Origin: Stercorarius parasiticus
Lineage: Eukaryota > Chordata > Aves > Charadriiformes > Stercorariidae
Assembly (NCBI GenBank): GCA_013396915.1
Contig: VWZL01000359.1
Coordinates: 178,481 to 242,480 of the forward strand
Length of the DNA stretch: 64,000 nt
Direction: 5' to 3'
Made by a program: the position numbers and the translations under genes. This document shows positions 44,834-55,564 of this stretch, one piece after another. The notes under the pieces are model-generated. The model worked only from the letters and a program-made list of their open reading frames with translations. It ran no database searches and was not told the DNA's origin. Positions within the stretch are counted from its first letter, which is position 1, and the number at the start of each line of letters is the position of its first letter.

Positions 44834-47263
44834 ACAAGATTTATTCGAATCCAGCTGGAGCAGGTTCCCCAGCGCCTGCAGCAGCCCTTCTCTGGAGACC
44901 TGGTGGCAGAGGTGCAGGCAGGCTGGGGGAGGCCACCGACGGAGCTCTGCATCCCTCCCATGAGACCAGAGATGCTGCTTTGGGCCATGCGGAGTGTAGG
45001 AACACACCTCAATAGGAGAAACCAGTGAGCTGGTGGCCTGGTCCGAGAGCTGAACCACCAGCCCCATCCAGCCTGTGCTCTCCAACATGGGCACAACAGC
45101 CCCTTGCGAACACCGAGGCGAATGCTGCCTGCGCAACGTACAATTGCCATGGGTTTATCACAACCAAAACGTGCCAGCAGGCCATCTGCGACTGAAGGGG
45201 TTTACCCCATCAAAGCGCTATGAAGTAGAGGCAGGAACGATCCAGGAGGGGATGTGGGGGGAGTCAGTTCCTGCTGGAGCTGCTCTTCCCCGGAGGCCAC
45301 CCCAGCACGGTTTCTCATGCGTTCCTCCAGGGTCAGCTCTCACAAAGGTTTTTTCCGGATTCAGTTTCATGGGGTGAAGAAATCATCGCAGCAGATGAGT
45401 TGAGAGAGCATAACATCTGCTTGTCAGGGACAGGTGAGGTAGGGAGAGAAGGAGAGAGAGAAAGAGCCGTAGGTGCACAAGGCAGAAAAAAAAAGGAAAC
45501 AAGAAAAAAAGCATAAGCAGCCCAGATGAAAACAAAATAAATGAAAAACTGAACAAACCCCCCAGAATGAAGGCAGTCAGTCTTCCGTTCCTTTCTCACA
45601 GCTGACCTCTTGCCAGCCTGATGCCAATTGCTCATGCAGGAGTTAGCGAAATAAGAGGCTCAGAGTTCTGGAACTTGCCTCGCTGCTCCGCTTCGCACGA
45701 TTCCCCCGCAGCAGCTGCGGCAGCGTTCACCTCCACGGCAGGGAAAACGGAGCTGCATTTTCTCCTCCTGTCTGATTTATTGTAAGTCCTCAGGTTTTGC
45801 AACATGTATGCCTGCTGCCTGCGTGCAGGAGAGGCAGGTGAGGCTTGCTCCTGCTTTTCAGGGAGATTTTTTGGTTGGAGGCCTCACACAGCTGACAGCT
45901 CCTGACTCCTGCCTCTGTCTTACGGTCACCTCAGCTGAAAACGGATAGCGAGATTCACTTATTTCACTTCATTTTCTTCATTATTTTCTATTTACTCAGC
46001 TTGGACAACATTGTTCATCCTGTAACATTACTTGAAGGCAAGGGAGAAAAAGCATGGCAGTGATTCATTCATGCAGAGCAAATTGTATTTGGAAGTCTTT
46101 ATTTGTTGAGAAAATGCTTAAATTAAAACCAAAAGGGAAAGAATCAAAATTAAGGAAAAAAATCCTCTGGAGACTTTCTCTTCACTCAGAATAAGACGAG
46201 TGACTGTCCTTTCAATTGGCTACTTTGCTCTAATGACTCCAGCAGATTTGTGCTAGTGCAAGGGAAGTATTAATTAACCCCGAAGATTTATTTTTCCTGG
46301 AAGAATACAGTGCCTGGCCTTGTGCCAAAAGGGATGGGACACTTCTGAGAAAGAGCCTGGATTCATCCCACCTACTACCAGGCGCTGAACACACAGCAAG
46401 GACCATCTTGTGTCAGGGTAAGAGGGGACCCTCAAGGAGCGATTGAGCTCCCAGGGGACAAAGCCACCCTTCAGAGGCGACTCTCTCATCCCAGGGGGTG
46501 TTGGGGCATCCGAGGGCAACTCAGACCTTCATGGTGGAGCCTTCTTGAAACACTTAAAAGTGGAAGCAGGAGTCAAGGTCTTCCCAAAATAAGACCGAAA
46601 GCTCAGTGAAGGCTTGGTTGAAGGGGGCAGGCTGGGGAGAACACGGTCCTTTGTACAAGGCATAATTATCACGGCAAACCAACCCGTCCAGAGGCGCAGG
46701 GGCTGGAAGGACAGGCATCATACTGGCTCAGCTCTCACGTTACTTGCTCTACAAGCGAACGTTGGCTATTCCTGGGCAGCAGCTTGCACTGCAAAAGGCT
46801 GCCTGCTAGCTCGATACTACAGCGATGACAAATTCTTGTCGCTTGAGCTGTTCGGTCTTGGTTTGTCCTGTGAGCCGGGGTGTTTTTAACCCCACGGACT
46901 TGGTGGGTTAGGAGGATCAGGTGGGAAGAAGCCAGGCTGCAAGTGGAGACGTGGCGTTCCTCAGGCACACGGGGAGCAATGGCTGCTCAGGGCCCGAAGG
47001 AGCGGATCTCCCTCCTGCACAGCCCCCCCCGCCCTGCCAGCCTGCGTCGTTACGCACCGCTCAGCAGCACAGATCAGTTTTACCGGAGCATCCTAACCGT
47101 TTTGAGATACGATCAAAGGGCTGGGCCCTGCAGCACTAGTTGGCTCCTGCCCAAATTCCACCTTCCCCTTTCCCATATGGACTGGAGGGACTTTGCTGTC
47201 TTGTCACAAGCTCATCTGGACCGTGCTCCTCCCAGACAGCACAAGGACAAGGGATCATGAGTG
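44834..47263. other. Single-copy DNA without recognisable gene
   Basis: Contains a purine-rich GA stretch at 45438-45465 and A runs near 45487-45510. The AT-rich part 45940-46270 looks compositionally like conserved non-coding DNA. Frames at 44750-45150, 46614-46968 and 46880-47260 match nothing I know. Confidence 0.5.
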
Positions 47264-47533
47264 ACACAGAATCATAGAATGACAGAATGATAGTGTTGGG
47301 TTGGAAGGGACCTTTAAAGGTCATCCAGTCCAACCCCCCTGCAGTAAGCAAGGACATCTTCAACTAGATCGGGTTGCTCAGAGCCTCATCAAGCCTGGCC
47401 TTGAATGTCTCCAGGGATGGGGCCTCCACCACCTCTCTGGGCAACCTGTTCCAGTGTCTCACCACCCTCATTGTAAAGAACTTCTTCCTGATGTCTAATC
47501 TAAACCTACCCTGCTCTAGTTTAAAGCCATTTT
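47264..47533 (-). mobile_element. CR1 LINE 3' end (TACTGCAGG-type group)
   Basis: Minus-strand copy of about 270 bp. The tail at its left border holds four degenerate 8-bp units (ACAGAATC, ATAGAATG, ACAGAATG, ATAG). Then follow TTGGAAGGGACCTTTAAAGG, CTGCAGTAAGCAAGGACATC, CTCTCTGGGCAACCTGTTCC and ATTGTAAAGAACTTCTTCCT, ending near AGTTTAAAGCCATT. It shares its 3' UTR with the copies at 25729 and 40151 and is close to the latter where they overlap. Confidence 0.97.
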
Positions 47534-50500
47534 TGATCCTTCCTCTCTGAAAGGTGATTAAACACCCGAATGCCGGGACTGCCTACCACCGCATCTGGAC
47601 CATCACGGACACTGCCTTCTCTGTGTTCTCCTACCACCCACCGGCATCTGCCCTCAGCAGCCACTGCCTGGCCTTTGAGAGGACAACACAGAGCAGGTCC
47701 TGAGGAGCGGCTTGCTCGGGGACAGAGAGGACTACCTGCTCTGGTGTTGGGAGAGCTGCAGATCACAGCCCTGTGGTGTCCAGCTGGCTAGTGATGGAGC
47801 GATGAAGTTCATCAGCACACACACAGTGCCCCCCACCACCGCCCATGCATGGGCACAGCTCTCCATCCATGGCAGCGGCAGTGGGCCAGCTGTGGGCACT
47901 CAGGACCGAGAGCTCAAAGGCACTGGGAATCACCAAGTGCCAGCTCAGAGGGAAGTGACGGTTGCGAGGCAAGCAAAGTTAGGGGCGAGGAGGAGAGGAA
48001 ATACCATCCTGTGACAGCAACAAGCCGGGGCATGTGCATGCATTGGGTATCATGCACTGTTCCGATCAGTTCTTTCAAATCTATCTCTCTCTATATATAT
48101 ATCAGGGATAGAAAATATAAAGAAAAAAGTGAGGGGGATGAACATAGAGGCATAGAAAGGCTTTGTATGAGAAAGACTATACCCTTTTGCTTGGAAATGT
48201 GAAATGAAGGAGGGGAAGGGGTATGAGGACTATAAAATCCCTAGTACCCCTAGAAGGGACACACAGAAAGTGACCTGCCACTCGGGTTAAAGTAAACCAG
48301 AAGAAGCGGGTCCTCACTCAACCCACCACTGCTCTATAAACATGTTGCCTCAGGGAGCAAAACCCAAGGTTCAAAAACCAAGTAGAGGGATTCACCCAGG
48401 ATAAGGCCAGTGGTGGCAATTAAAAATAACGTAAAAAGGACAAACCCTTCTCTAGACATGGTGGGAAGGTCCGGGTGGGAAGGTAGAGGCACAGCGAGGC
48501 TTCTGCCACCAGCCATGAAGAACAGAGTTGGAGTCCCCTTCCCATCTGCGACACCATTCACACATGCCAGAGGAGGCTCCTGCTGCTTAACCCAGGGCTT
48601 AACCGGAGGAAAGGCTGGAGGTTTCAGCAGCAAACCCGTGCTTGTGCTTTTCTGATGCCAGCGGTTGCCGCAGCACAGGGACAAGTCGAACGCCCGCCAT
48701 GCCAGTTGCTTCCTATCATCAGCCCACAGGCGGTGAGAAACGGGGGAAAGCGGGGCTGGCGCTCGGCCGGAGCCAGCTGTGACCCCAGGGACCGGTGTCC
48801 GGGTGTCCAGCATAACTCCTCCCTCGCGCCCAGCTCCTAAAGGTGGACGAGCCCAGGAGAGGTTTTCATCCCACGCCGTCTTCTTTAGTGGGGCATGGAG
48901 ATGCATGATTATTAGCGTATTGCAGCGCAAGAAATTTAAAGATTTTTTCCGAAGAGGTTAAAAAAAAGTAATGCAAAAAGATGGGGGTTGGGTTTTCCAC
49001 AGATAAAGCTGCTGCACTGGATACACCAAGAACAAAACCACATGTGGGAAAAGGTGCCTTTTTCATTTGTATTCGCATCACAGGAGCTAGCAGATTAAAA
49101 TGCTACAATAAATAAGGCGCATACACGGTTTGGAACTCTAACAGCCATTCGGAATGTGCCTCTCTTTGCAGTGAAGAAAAGGCTGGAGAGAAATATTTCC
49201 AGCAATCAGTTGCTTTATGTGCTTCGGCTGAGTAAAGAAAGGCATAGTTTATGCCCCATCGTTTAGAAACAGCTCATTCCTAGGGCTCTGACTCCCTCGG
49301 AGCACAGCAGCTGCCGACGCTGTTTACCAAACCGCCGCAAAATTGCGTGCAGCGCTTGCGGATAATATCTGATGGTTTGTAGCACAGCAGGCAGCAAATG
49401 CCTGCTGTGGTTGATTTATACCTGAAGGAAAAGCAGAGTCACAGAATGAAACTCAAAGGCACTGCTGCCAATCTTCTCCAAGGGGACAGAAACCAGCAAA
49501 CAAATACCGTCTCCTACTCACAGCTACTGGAGGTGCAGCTAGACCAACCTCCGCTTTTCCAGGAGTGTGACATTAGAAAAAGACCGGGTTGAAGTCACGC
49601 ACGGAGGCAGGCTTAAATAGCGGGTTGTGCTCAAAGAAGTCGGCTGGGGAGAACAAGACGAGGCGGTAATTAGCGAAAGGGCCAGTTCTGAGGATACAAT
49701 ATGCAATATTTTAAGACGGTGTGTAGGAGTTCTTTTGTTGGATAATTCTCATTACCTCTGTTGGGAAGGACGGTAATTCCCGCTCAAGCTGCCGAGTTAC
49801 TTTACGGCAACACGGCAAAGACCAGGCTTGCAGTATGCGTCACAAGAACTGGAGATACGGCAGTCATTTAAAGGTATTCGATCTAGTAGCTTACCTGATC
49901 ATTTCGGGGCATCTGAAGCTTGCTGCTCCTTTGCGGGCATTGCAGGGGTATTATACAAATAAAAAGACGTGAAGACAGTCGCAGCACTTGAGCGCTGCGT
50001 GACATGGTGGTGTCTGCCTGGTGTCACCTCCCTCCACAGGGGTTCGGAGCATGCTCTGCCGTCCTTGCTCAGAGCCACCGCTGTCACTTTGACGGCCTGG
50101 AGACCCATCGGCAGCTGCCGCACAAGTCCACCTTCCTCCACTGATAGCAGGTGGGACGCAGTCACCTCGCTGAGGAGCACTGCTCTGCTCTCCTTCCCAC
50201 CCCTGCCCAGGGCAGCAAGCTTAAAACGCAAGGGCATCCCTTCCTTAATGAGGCTTGAAGAACCGGGGACCCTGCAACGCAGCGCTGAGGTCTATTTTAA
50301 AAGAAAACCACGTAAAAATGATCAACTTCTAACAAATAGCGTAGACTCCAAGGGCTGCTCATGACAATGTGCTACCTCTGCAAATGGGCTGGCAGGGATT
50401 TACACCACCAACGAAATACAAGCCATGGGTTTGGGGAGGACTTTCTAAAAGACTTCTTTGAGCAAACGACAGCCTTCTGACAGAACACAACTTCATTTTC

Positions 50501-51032
50501 AACTACAACTTTTAATACTTTGGGGCTTTTATTCATTATTTTTCAGCCTTCCAAAATTCAGTTTCCAGCTTATTTCTTAGCCGTTATTCAATATTTTCAT
50601 CAGTGTTAACTGAGCCCAGGGAGCATTTGCAGTTTTAGCTTGGATTAAGCCTTTATCCCTCATTGTTTTAAACACATGAAAGTCAACTCAGTTGTTTTGT
50701 TTGATGTGCTCCATGCCACGGTGAATTCTGTGCTGTTAGGACTGTAAATGGGCCATGTGGTTCATGAATTACTAATCCCTGTCACTCACATTTTCTGGGA
50801 AACACATACTATATTTAGTCTTTATACTTGGAAAAACAAAGCTGGAGAACTTTGAGGCTATTTTTCTCATTAGGAGTCTTTAGAATATTCCCTAAAAAAA
50901 TGGCAAGATAATTCAGTCACCAAGTATAAGTGCAATTCATTAACCATAGTGGAAACTAGACCCTTGAATTGAGAGGCTAATTAAGATAATTAGATCTAAA
51001 GCCTGAAAGGAAACTATGCAGTCGTTTCTTAA
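47534..51032. other. Mixed single-copy DNA; one unexplained ORF
   Basis: 47534-48900 is GC-rich with shadow frames. 48078-48105 is a short CT/TA simple run. 48334-48930 on the minus strand holds an unexplained 198-codon frame, listed separately. From about 50480 the composition becomes AT-rich and resembles conserved non-coding DNA. No RNA gene or young repeat recognised. Confidence 0.5.
48334..48930 (-). other. Unrecognised 198-codon open frame with hydrophobic C-terminal segment
   Basis: Minus-strand frame, the second longest in the window. The first 150 residues are rich in Pro, Gly, Ser and charged residues without a recognisable domain. An internal ATG in a good context (CCCACCATGT, near residue 155) opens SREGFVLFTLFLIATTGLIL, which would make a convincing signal peptide or membrane helix, followed by a short tail and stop at 48334. 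I do not recognise it. A retroelement remnant is conceivable but no LTR or other retroviral motif is seen nearby, and chance is the likelier explanation. Confidence 0.15.
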
Positions 51033-51110
51033 AATCTCATTTATACTTATGTAAATCTGGACCAACTCCACTGTCATTTTATGGATTCATACCCAAGTAA
51101 TTGACATCAC
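51033..51110. repeat. Apparent ancient amniote palindromic repeat
   Basis: AATCTCATTTATACTTATGT, AAATCTGGACCAACTCCACTG and ATGGATTCATACCC followed by AAGTAATTGACATCA parallel a palindromic reptile/bird element. That element reads GATCTCACTTACACCTGTGTAAATCTGG, AACTCCACTGACTTCAATGGAGTTACACC, GTGTAATTGAGATCA. Word order, spacing and many bases agree, although the call is from memory. It lies inside a stretch that looks conserved, so it may have been exapted. Confidence 0.45.
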
Positions 51111-54100
51111 TATTGAGCTCTTCTAAGCTCTCAATATCAGCAAAAGGCATTGAAGTGAAACAATTAACACATAGGCTGTGTTTTTCTCTGTAACTTCTAC
51201 TAGATGAACTTAATATCACAATGCTCTTCTTTCCAAAGGTACTTTGCCGTTCTGATGGATTACTTATTTTAAAAGAAATAAAAAGCTTGATGAATTTAGA
51301 GGACCGTCATCAATTTAAAGAGCTGCCAATTTTTACAGCATTAGTAAATGAAGAAAGTGGAAACGCTTTGGCATCAACTACTGCCTCTTCCAGGGGAGCC
51401 ATTATGTTTAATCTGTGGCTTTCCTATGGAAGGAATTTCTCCTCTGCTCTTCCTTGCGACTGCCAACAGCACTGAGACCACCATGTAGTAAAAAACACGA
51501 AGTAAATGCTGCACACAAACCAAGTAGAAAAGTGGACAAAGTCAGCGGGAGATGCAACATAATTATACGCAGATACGAATTTTAACAGTCCGCATTTATG
51601 TGCAATTGTCTGCTACGCAGCCACCAGGAAGCGGAACCTTTCTTGGGCTGTATTTAGTAGGGAGCGCTAGGCAGATTTCTGACAGTGTGACGTGCTCTTC
51701 TCCCTCCCACCCCATCCCGTCAGCGACGTCAGCTGTAGACAGAGCTGTGCCCGTCTGTCTTACCTAATGTGAACTGAAAGGCAGCCTGCCTAGACAGCTA
51801 TGAAACACTGAGCCCTGCAGCCTGCCCCTCTCTTGCATCCCAAATCTAGATTACTGCATAACTGCCATGAGAAATCAGGAGAGCTCATGGCTCCCTCTGA
51901 CCCAGCTGCCTAAAATTAATCCAGGGGGCACATAACCTCACACTTAAAATCTGGAGACAAGCAGGGATTTAAAAACCTGAAAACACGATCCCTGTCCATC
52001 GCCAAAAATACCATGTTATTCCATGCTTTGGAGCTGGTTTTCCTCTCAGCCTCAAAGAAGTGAAGGAACCAGCAGCAAGAAGCAGCCTGGAGGAGACCAG
52101 ATGCTTCAGCGAGAGCTGCTCGTGAACAGTTTGCAACAATGTATTAACAGTAAAGAAGGCAGGGGACAGGAAGAAGGGCATCAGAAGATAACAGCAGGAC
52201 CACCAGCTAAGCCCAAGGGGCTGTCCAGACCTTTACGTGTTGGTTGACACCTCCCAAGTAAATGCCTGCAAAACCTCTGGGGACTCCTGGTTCCTCCATC
52301 GTCAGTTGGTGACATCTCAAGCAGATCAACAACATGGGGAGCACGTGCAACCTTTAGGTGGTATCACATGCTGTGATGTGAGGTCTGGGATAGGAAGAAG
52401 AGCCTCCAGGGAAAGAGAAAAGAAAGAGGCTTCCCTTCAAAAAAAGAGGTAGAGGGGAGCTAGGTGCATTTGGTATAAATGCTCCAGCGCTGCTTTTGCA
52501 CAAGGCACTGAAGAGCACCCAGGATACCTGAAGCAGACGTGGCATCTGAGGTCAACATCTGTCCTCGTTACTAATACGAAGTGTTGTTTCTATTTTTAAA
52601 ATATTTTCTTCTTTGGAAGGTGTTCTAGAGCTGCGCGCAGCAGTCGAAGAGGGGCTGCCAACCTCGGCACGGGAGGCTGCCGCATCACAGGCAGCGCTGG
52701 AAGAACGGCCAGTTCTGGCTCCTGCAGCTCTGGCAGCTCAGCGGGAACTGGGAGTCAATCCCTTGCGGACAGGAGATATTCCTGGCTCGCTAAACAAGCA
52801 CTCTCAATTAAACCAGAGACAACTGCAAATAGGTCCCTTGGTCCAGTCCCCGATTCCTATGCCTGTTTCACATCACCTACCGTCTGAATCCAAATTTGTG
52901 GAGTCAACGCGAGCATTTCATCAGCTCTCCCGAGTTCAGGATCAGCCCTTCCCAACTGTCCCCTGCCTCATAAACCCGAACCCTTCAAACCTCCATCCTG
53001 CAGGAACCCACGTTCTGTGGAGTACCTTGAATTTAGGAAATAAATTCACAAAATGTAAAACCTAAAAGAGGTCTCCTTTTCACCAAATACGCCGGGGAGT
53101 TTAGGCTCCAGGACTGTACACTCTCTTATCTTTTCCACTCGTACCCTGAAATTTCATTTTCATGTATTAGGACAAATCACTGCGAGTGACTCCTTTCAGC
53201 AGGCAGAAAGGCAAGGCAGATTTCCAGCTACACGCTACCCAGGGCCTGACACCAGTCCATCCCTGCTGGGCACGGTAAAGCCAAAACACCCCTTTCCCTC
53301 CTTCCCAGTTCCATCAGTGCTCTGACATTTAATGTCACCCACACACTCGTGTGGTTGTGGTTCTCCAGTCAGTCTCCTTTACAGCAGCAGTCGGATTTTA
53401 ACCAAAATCTGTTGCTTGTTTTACAAGCAACAATATGCATCAACCTTTTTTTTAGCAGAAAATTGGGGTTTCACGTATAACCTTCAGGATAATTAGTCAG
53501 CTTTTTAAAACAGCGATACCTCTCTGCCCTTTTCCTTGCTGCTGGGATGCTCTGTCAAGGTACCTGTGGAAATTAAAGTCCCAAGTCAGAGCACTGTAAC
53601 AACCTGACTACAACTAATATATCCGAGTTTGTGAATAAACATCTAATACTCTACACGTTCAGAGTACAAGAATTGCTATAGAAATGGCATCCTGTGAGTT
53701 AGGTATTACACAGCTGGCTCCCAAGCAACCCAAATAATCTCTCATATCCAATAGAAAAAAAAAAAAAAAGTGTCATTTTTGGCCCACTGGGATAAAATCT
53801 GAGCAAAAATCGCTTCTTTCTCCTGTGTACATTGGGGCTGATGCATTGAATTGAAAACCTGTGGATTAGGATCCTGGATAAGTATCTTATTTTGACCTAG
53901 AGGCTTGGGTTGGACCTGTTAATTAGTGTAAACACAAAGTTTCTAGCCTTTTAAAAAAAATGTGACCTCCAATATCTAAGAAGAAAGAAGAAAAATGACA
54001 TAGATAAATGAGAAATATTTAGGTATTGGACTCATTATTTTGATGGCAGTAATAAGTCTTCCAAAATGTAGACTATTTCATGAAGACTGTTAAAGTTTAG

Positions 54101-54963
54101 CAGTCAAAGGAGAATTGCAAGACATTTTTACGTGTGGGGATGATTAACAGAAGCACATCTTGGAATTACATGACACGCATAACACAGTAAATGGTCTCTG
54201 TCTCCGTAGGTTTTATTCTAATACAATCATCCAGTGTTACACGGATAGTCCCCTGCACACTTAAGGCGCTCTCTCATAGCAAACGAAATGACACACTAGG
54301 TAACAATTCAGCATCTGTTGTTCCCTCAAAAATTAGACCTGGACTTGGATTGAGGAACTAATAAATCAAAAGATATGGCTGCAGGGGAAGAAGAGACAGA
54401 GTTTCCCATGCAGTGTTTTTCCATACACCTTTCCTCCAGTGCTTTTAGGAGACAGAGTCTGTGCCAGGCTGTATGACAAGACTCCTGGCCAGTTGGCTAT
54501 GGAGGTGGTCATATAATTGAACTGCAGACCATTACACCACGCACACACCGTGCTGGAGCTCTGGACAGTCACGTGGGGTGAAGAAACACAGTTGCACAGC
54601 GACAAAGATCCTGTGTGGTGCCCTTGAGACCAGTTTCCCACCAATTAGCTCTCCAAAAGTGACATTATTCTTTACTTGTCTGGAAGCAAACACTGGCACC
54701 TTTAGATAAAAAAGCAACGAGGTGCTGAACCTGCTCCTTACAGCGTTTCTGTGGGCTCTGACAGGCTCCAGTGAGGCTCATGCTGCAGGCAAGTTGCTGT
54801 GCTGTGCCATCAGCTGTTAGGTTGGACACCTGGACCACCTCAACCTTCACAAGAGACTTTGGGCTGAACCCAGTGCTGTCGAGTTACATTAGGCATGGGC
54901 TGAACAGCTCTGGGTGCAAAAACATCCCTTTGTCCATCCAGGTGCAGAGGACCGATAATTAAA
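51111..54963. other. Single-copy DNA without recognisable gene
   Basis: A 150-codon plus frame at 52613-53065 has no recognisable domain and no ATG at its marked start. An A run of about 14 bases sits at 53756-53769. The rest is ordinary AT-moderate sequence without RNA genes or young repeats. Confidence 0.5.
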
Positions 54964-55564
54964 TCATAGAATCATAGAATCATTGAATAGTTTGGGTTGG
55001 AAGGGACCTTAAAGATCATCTAGTTCAAACCCCCCTGCCATGGGCAGGGACATCTCCCACTAGACCAGGCTGCTCAAAGCCCCATCCAGCCTGGTCTTGA
55101 ACGCTTCCAGGGATGAGGCATCCACACAACTTCTCTGGGCAACCTGTTGCAGTGTCTCACCACCCTCACAGTAAAGAATTTCTTCCTAATATCCAATCTG
55201 AATCTCCCCTCTTTCAGCTTAAAACCATTACCCCTCATCCTATCATTACACTCCCTAATAAAGAGTCCATCCCCATCCTTCCTGTAGGCCCCCTTTAGGT
55301 ACTGAAAGGCCGCTATAAGGTCTCCTCGGAGCCTTCTCTTTTCCAGACTGAATAACCCCAGCTCTCTCAGCCTCTCCTCGTAGGAGAGGTGCTCCAGCCC
55401 TCTGATCATCTTTGTGGCCCTCCGCTGGACCCGTTCCAACAGGTCCATGTCCTTCTTGTTCTGAGGAGTCCCGAGCTGGACGCAGTACTCCAGGTGGGGT
55501 CTCACCAGAGCAGAGTAGAGGGGTAGAATCACCTCCCTCGACCTGCCGGCAATACTTCTTTTGG
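54964..55564 (-). mobile_element. CR1 LINE 3' end, longest complete tail copy in the window
   Basis: Minus-strand copy of about 600 bp. At its left border are three tail units (ATCATAGAATCATAGAATCA). It proceeds through TTGGAAGGGACCTTAAAGAT, CCATGGGCAGGGACATCTCC and CACTAGACCAGGCTGCTCAA into the ORF2 C-terminus, and stops near ACCTGCCGGCAATACTTCTT. It shares its 3' UTR type with the copies at 17574, 22199 and 36383. One frame break near 55111-55116 disables the last ORF2 codons. Confidence 0.97.
55074..55532 (-). pseudogene. CR1 ORF2 C-terminal fragment with terminal frameshift
   Basis: 152-codon minus-strand frame of the CR1 ORF2 C-terminus. In order: [20 protein letters not shown] (residues 2-21), [20 protein letters not shown] (about 26-45), [60 protein letters not shown], and [10 protein letters not shown]. 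After PREV the frame should continue with an [16 protein letters not shown] segment; instead it reads [12 protein letters not shown], the signature of a one-base insertion near 55111-55116. The usual W in RHWNRLP is C. The polymerase and endonuclease domains are absent by 5' truncation. Confidence 0.94.

Noticed and set aside
48000..49000. Endogenous retrovirus around the 198-codon frame
   Set aside because: No paired LTRs, primer-binding site, polypurine tract in the right place, or polymerase motifs; the hydrophobic segment alone is not enough.
52613..53065. 150-codon plus-strand frame
   Set aside because: Begins at a TTG rather than ATG, starts with an alanine/glutamate-rich GC patch and shows no known domain.
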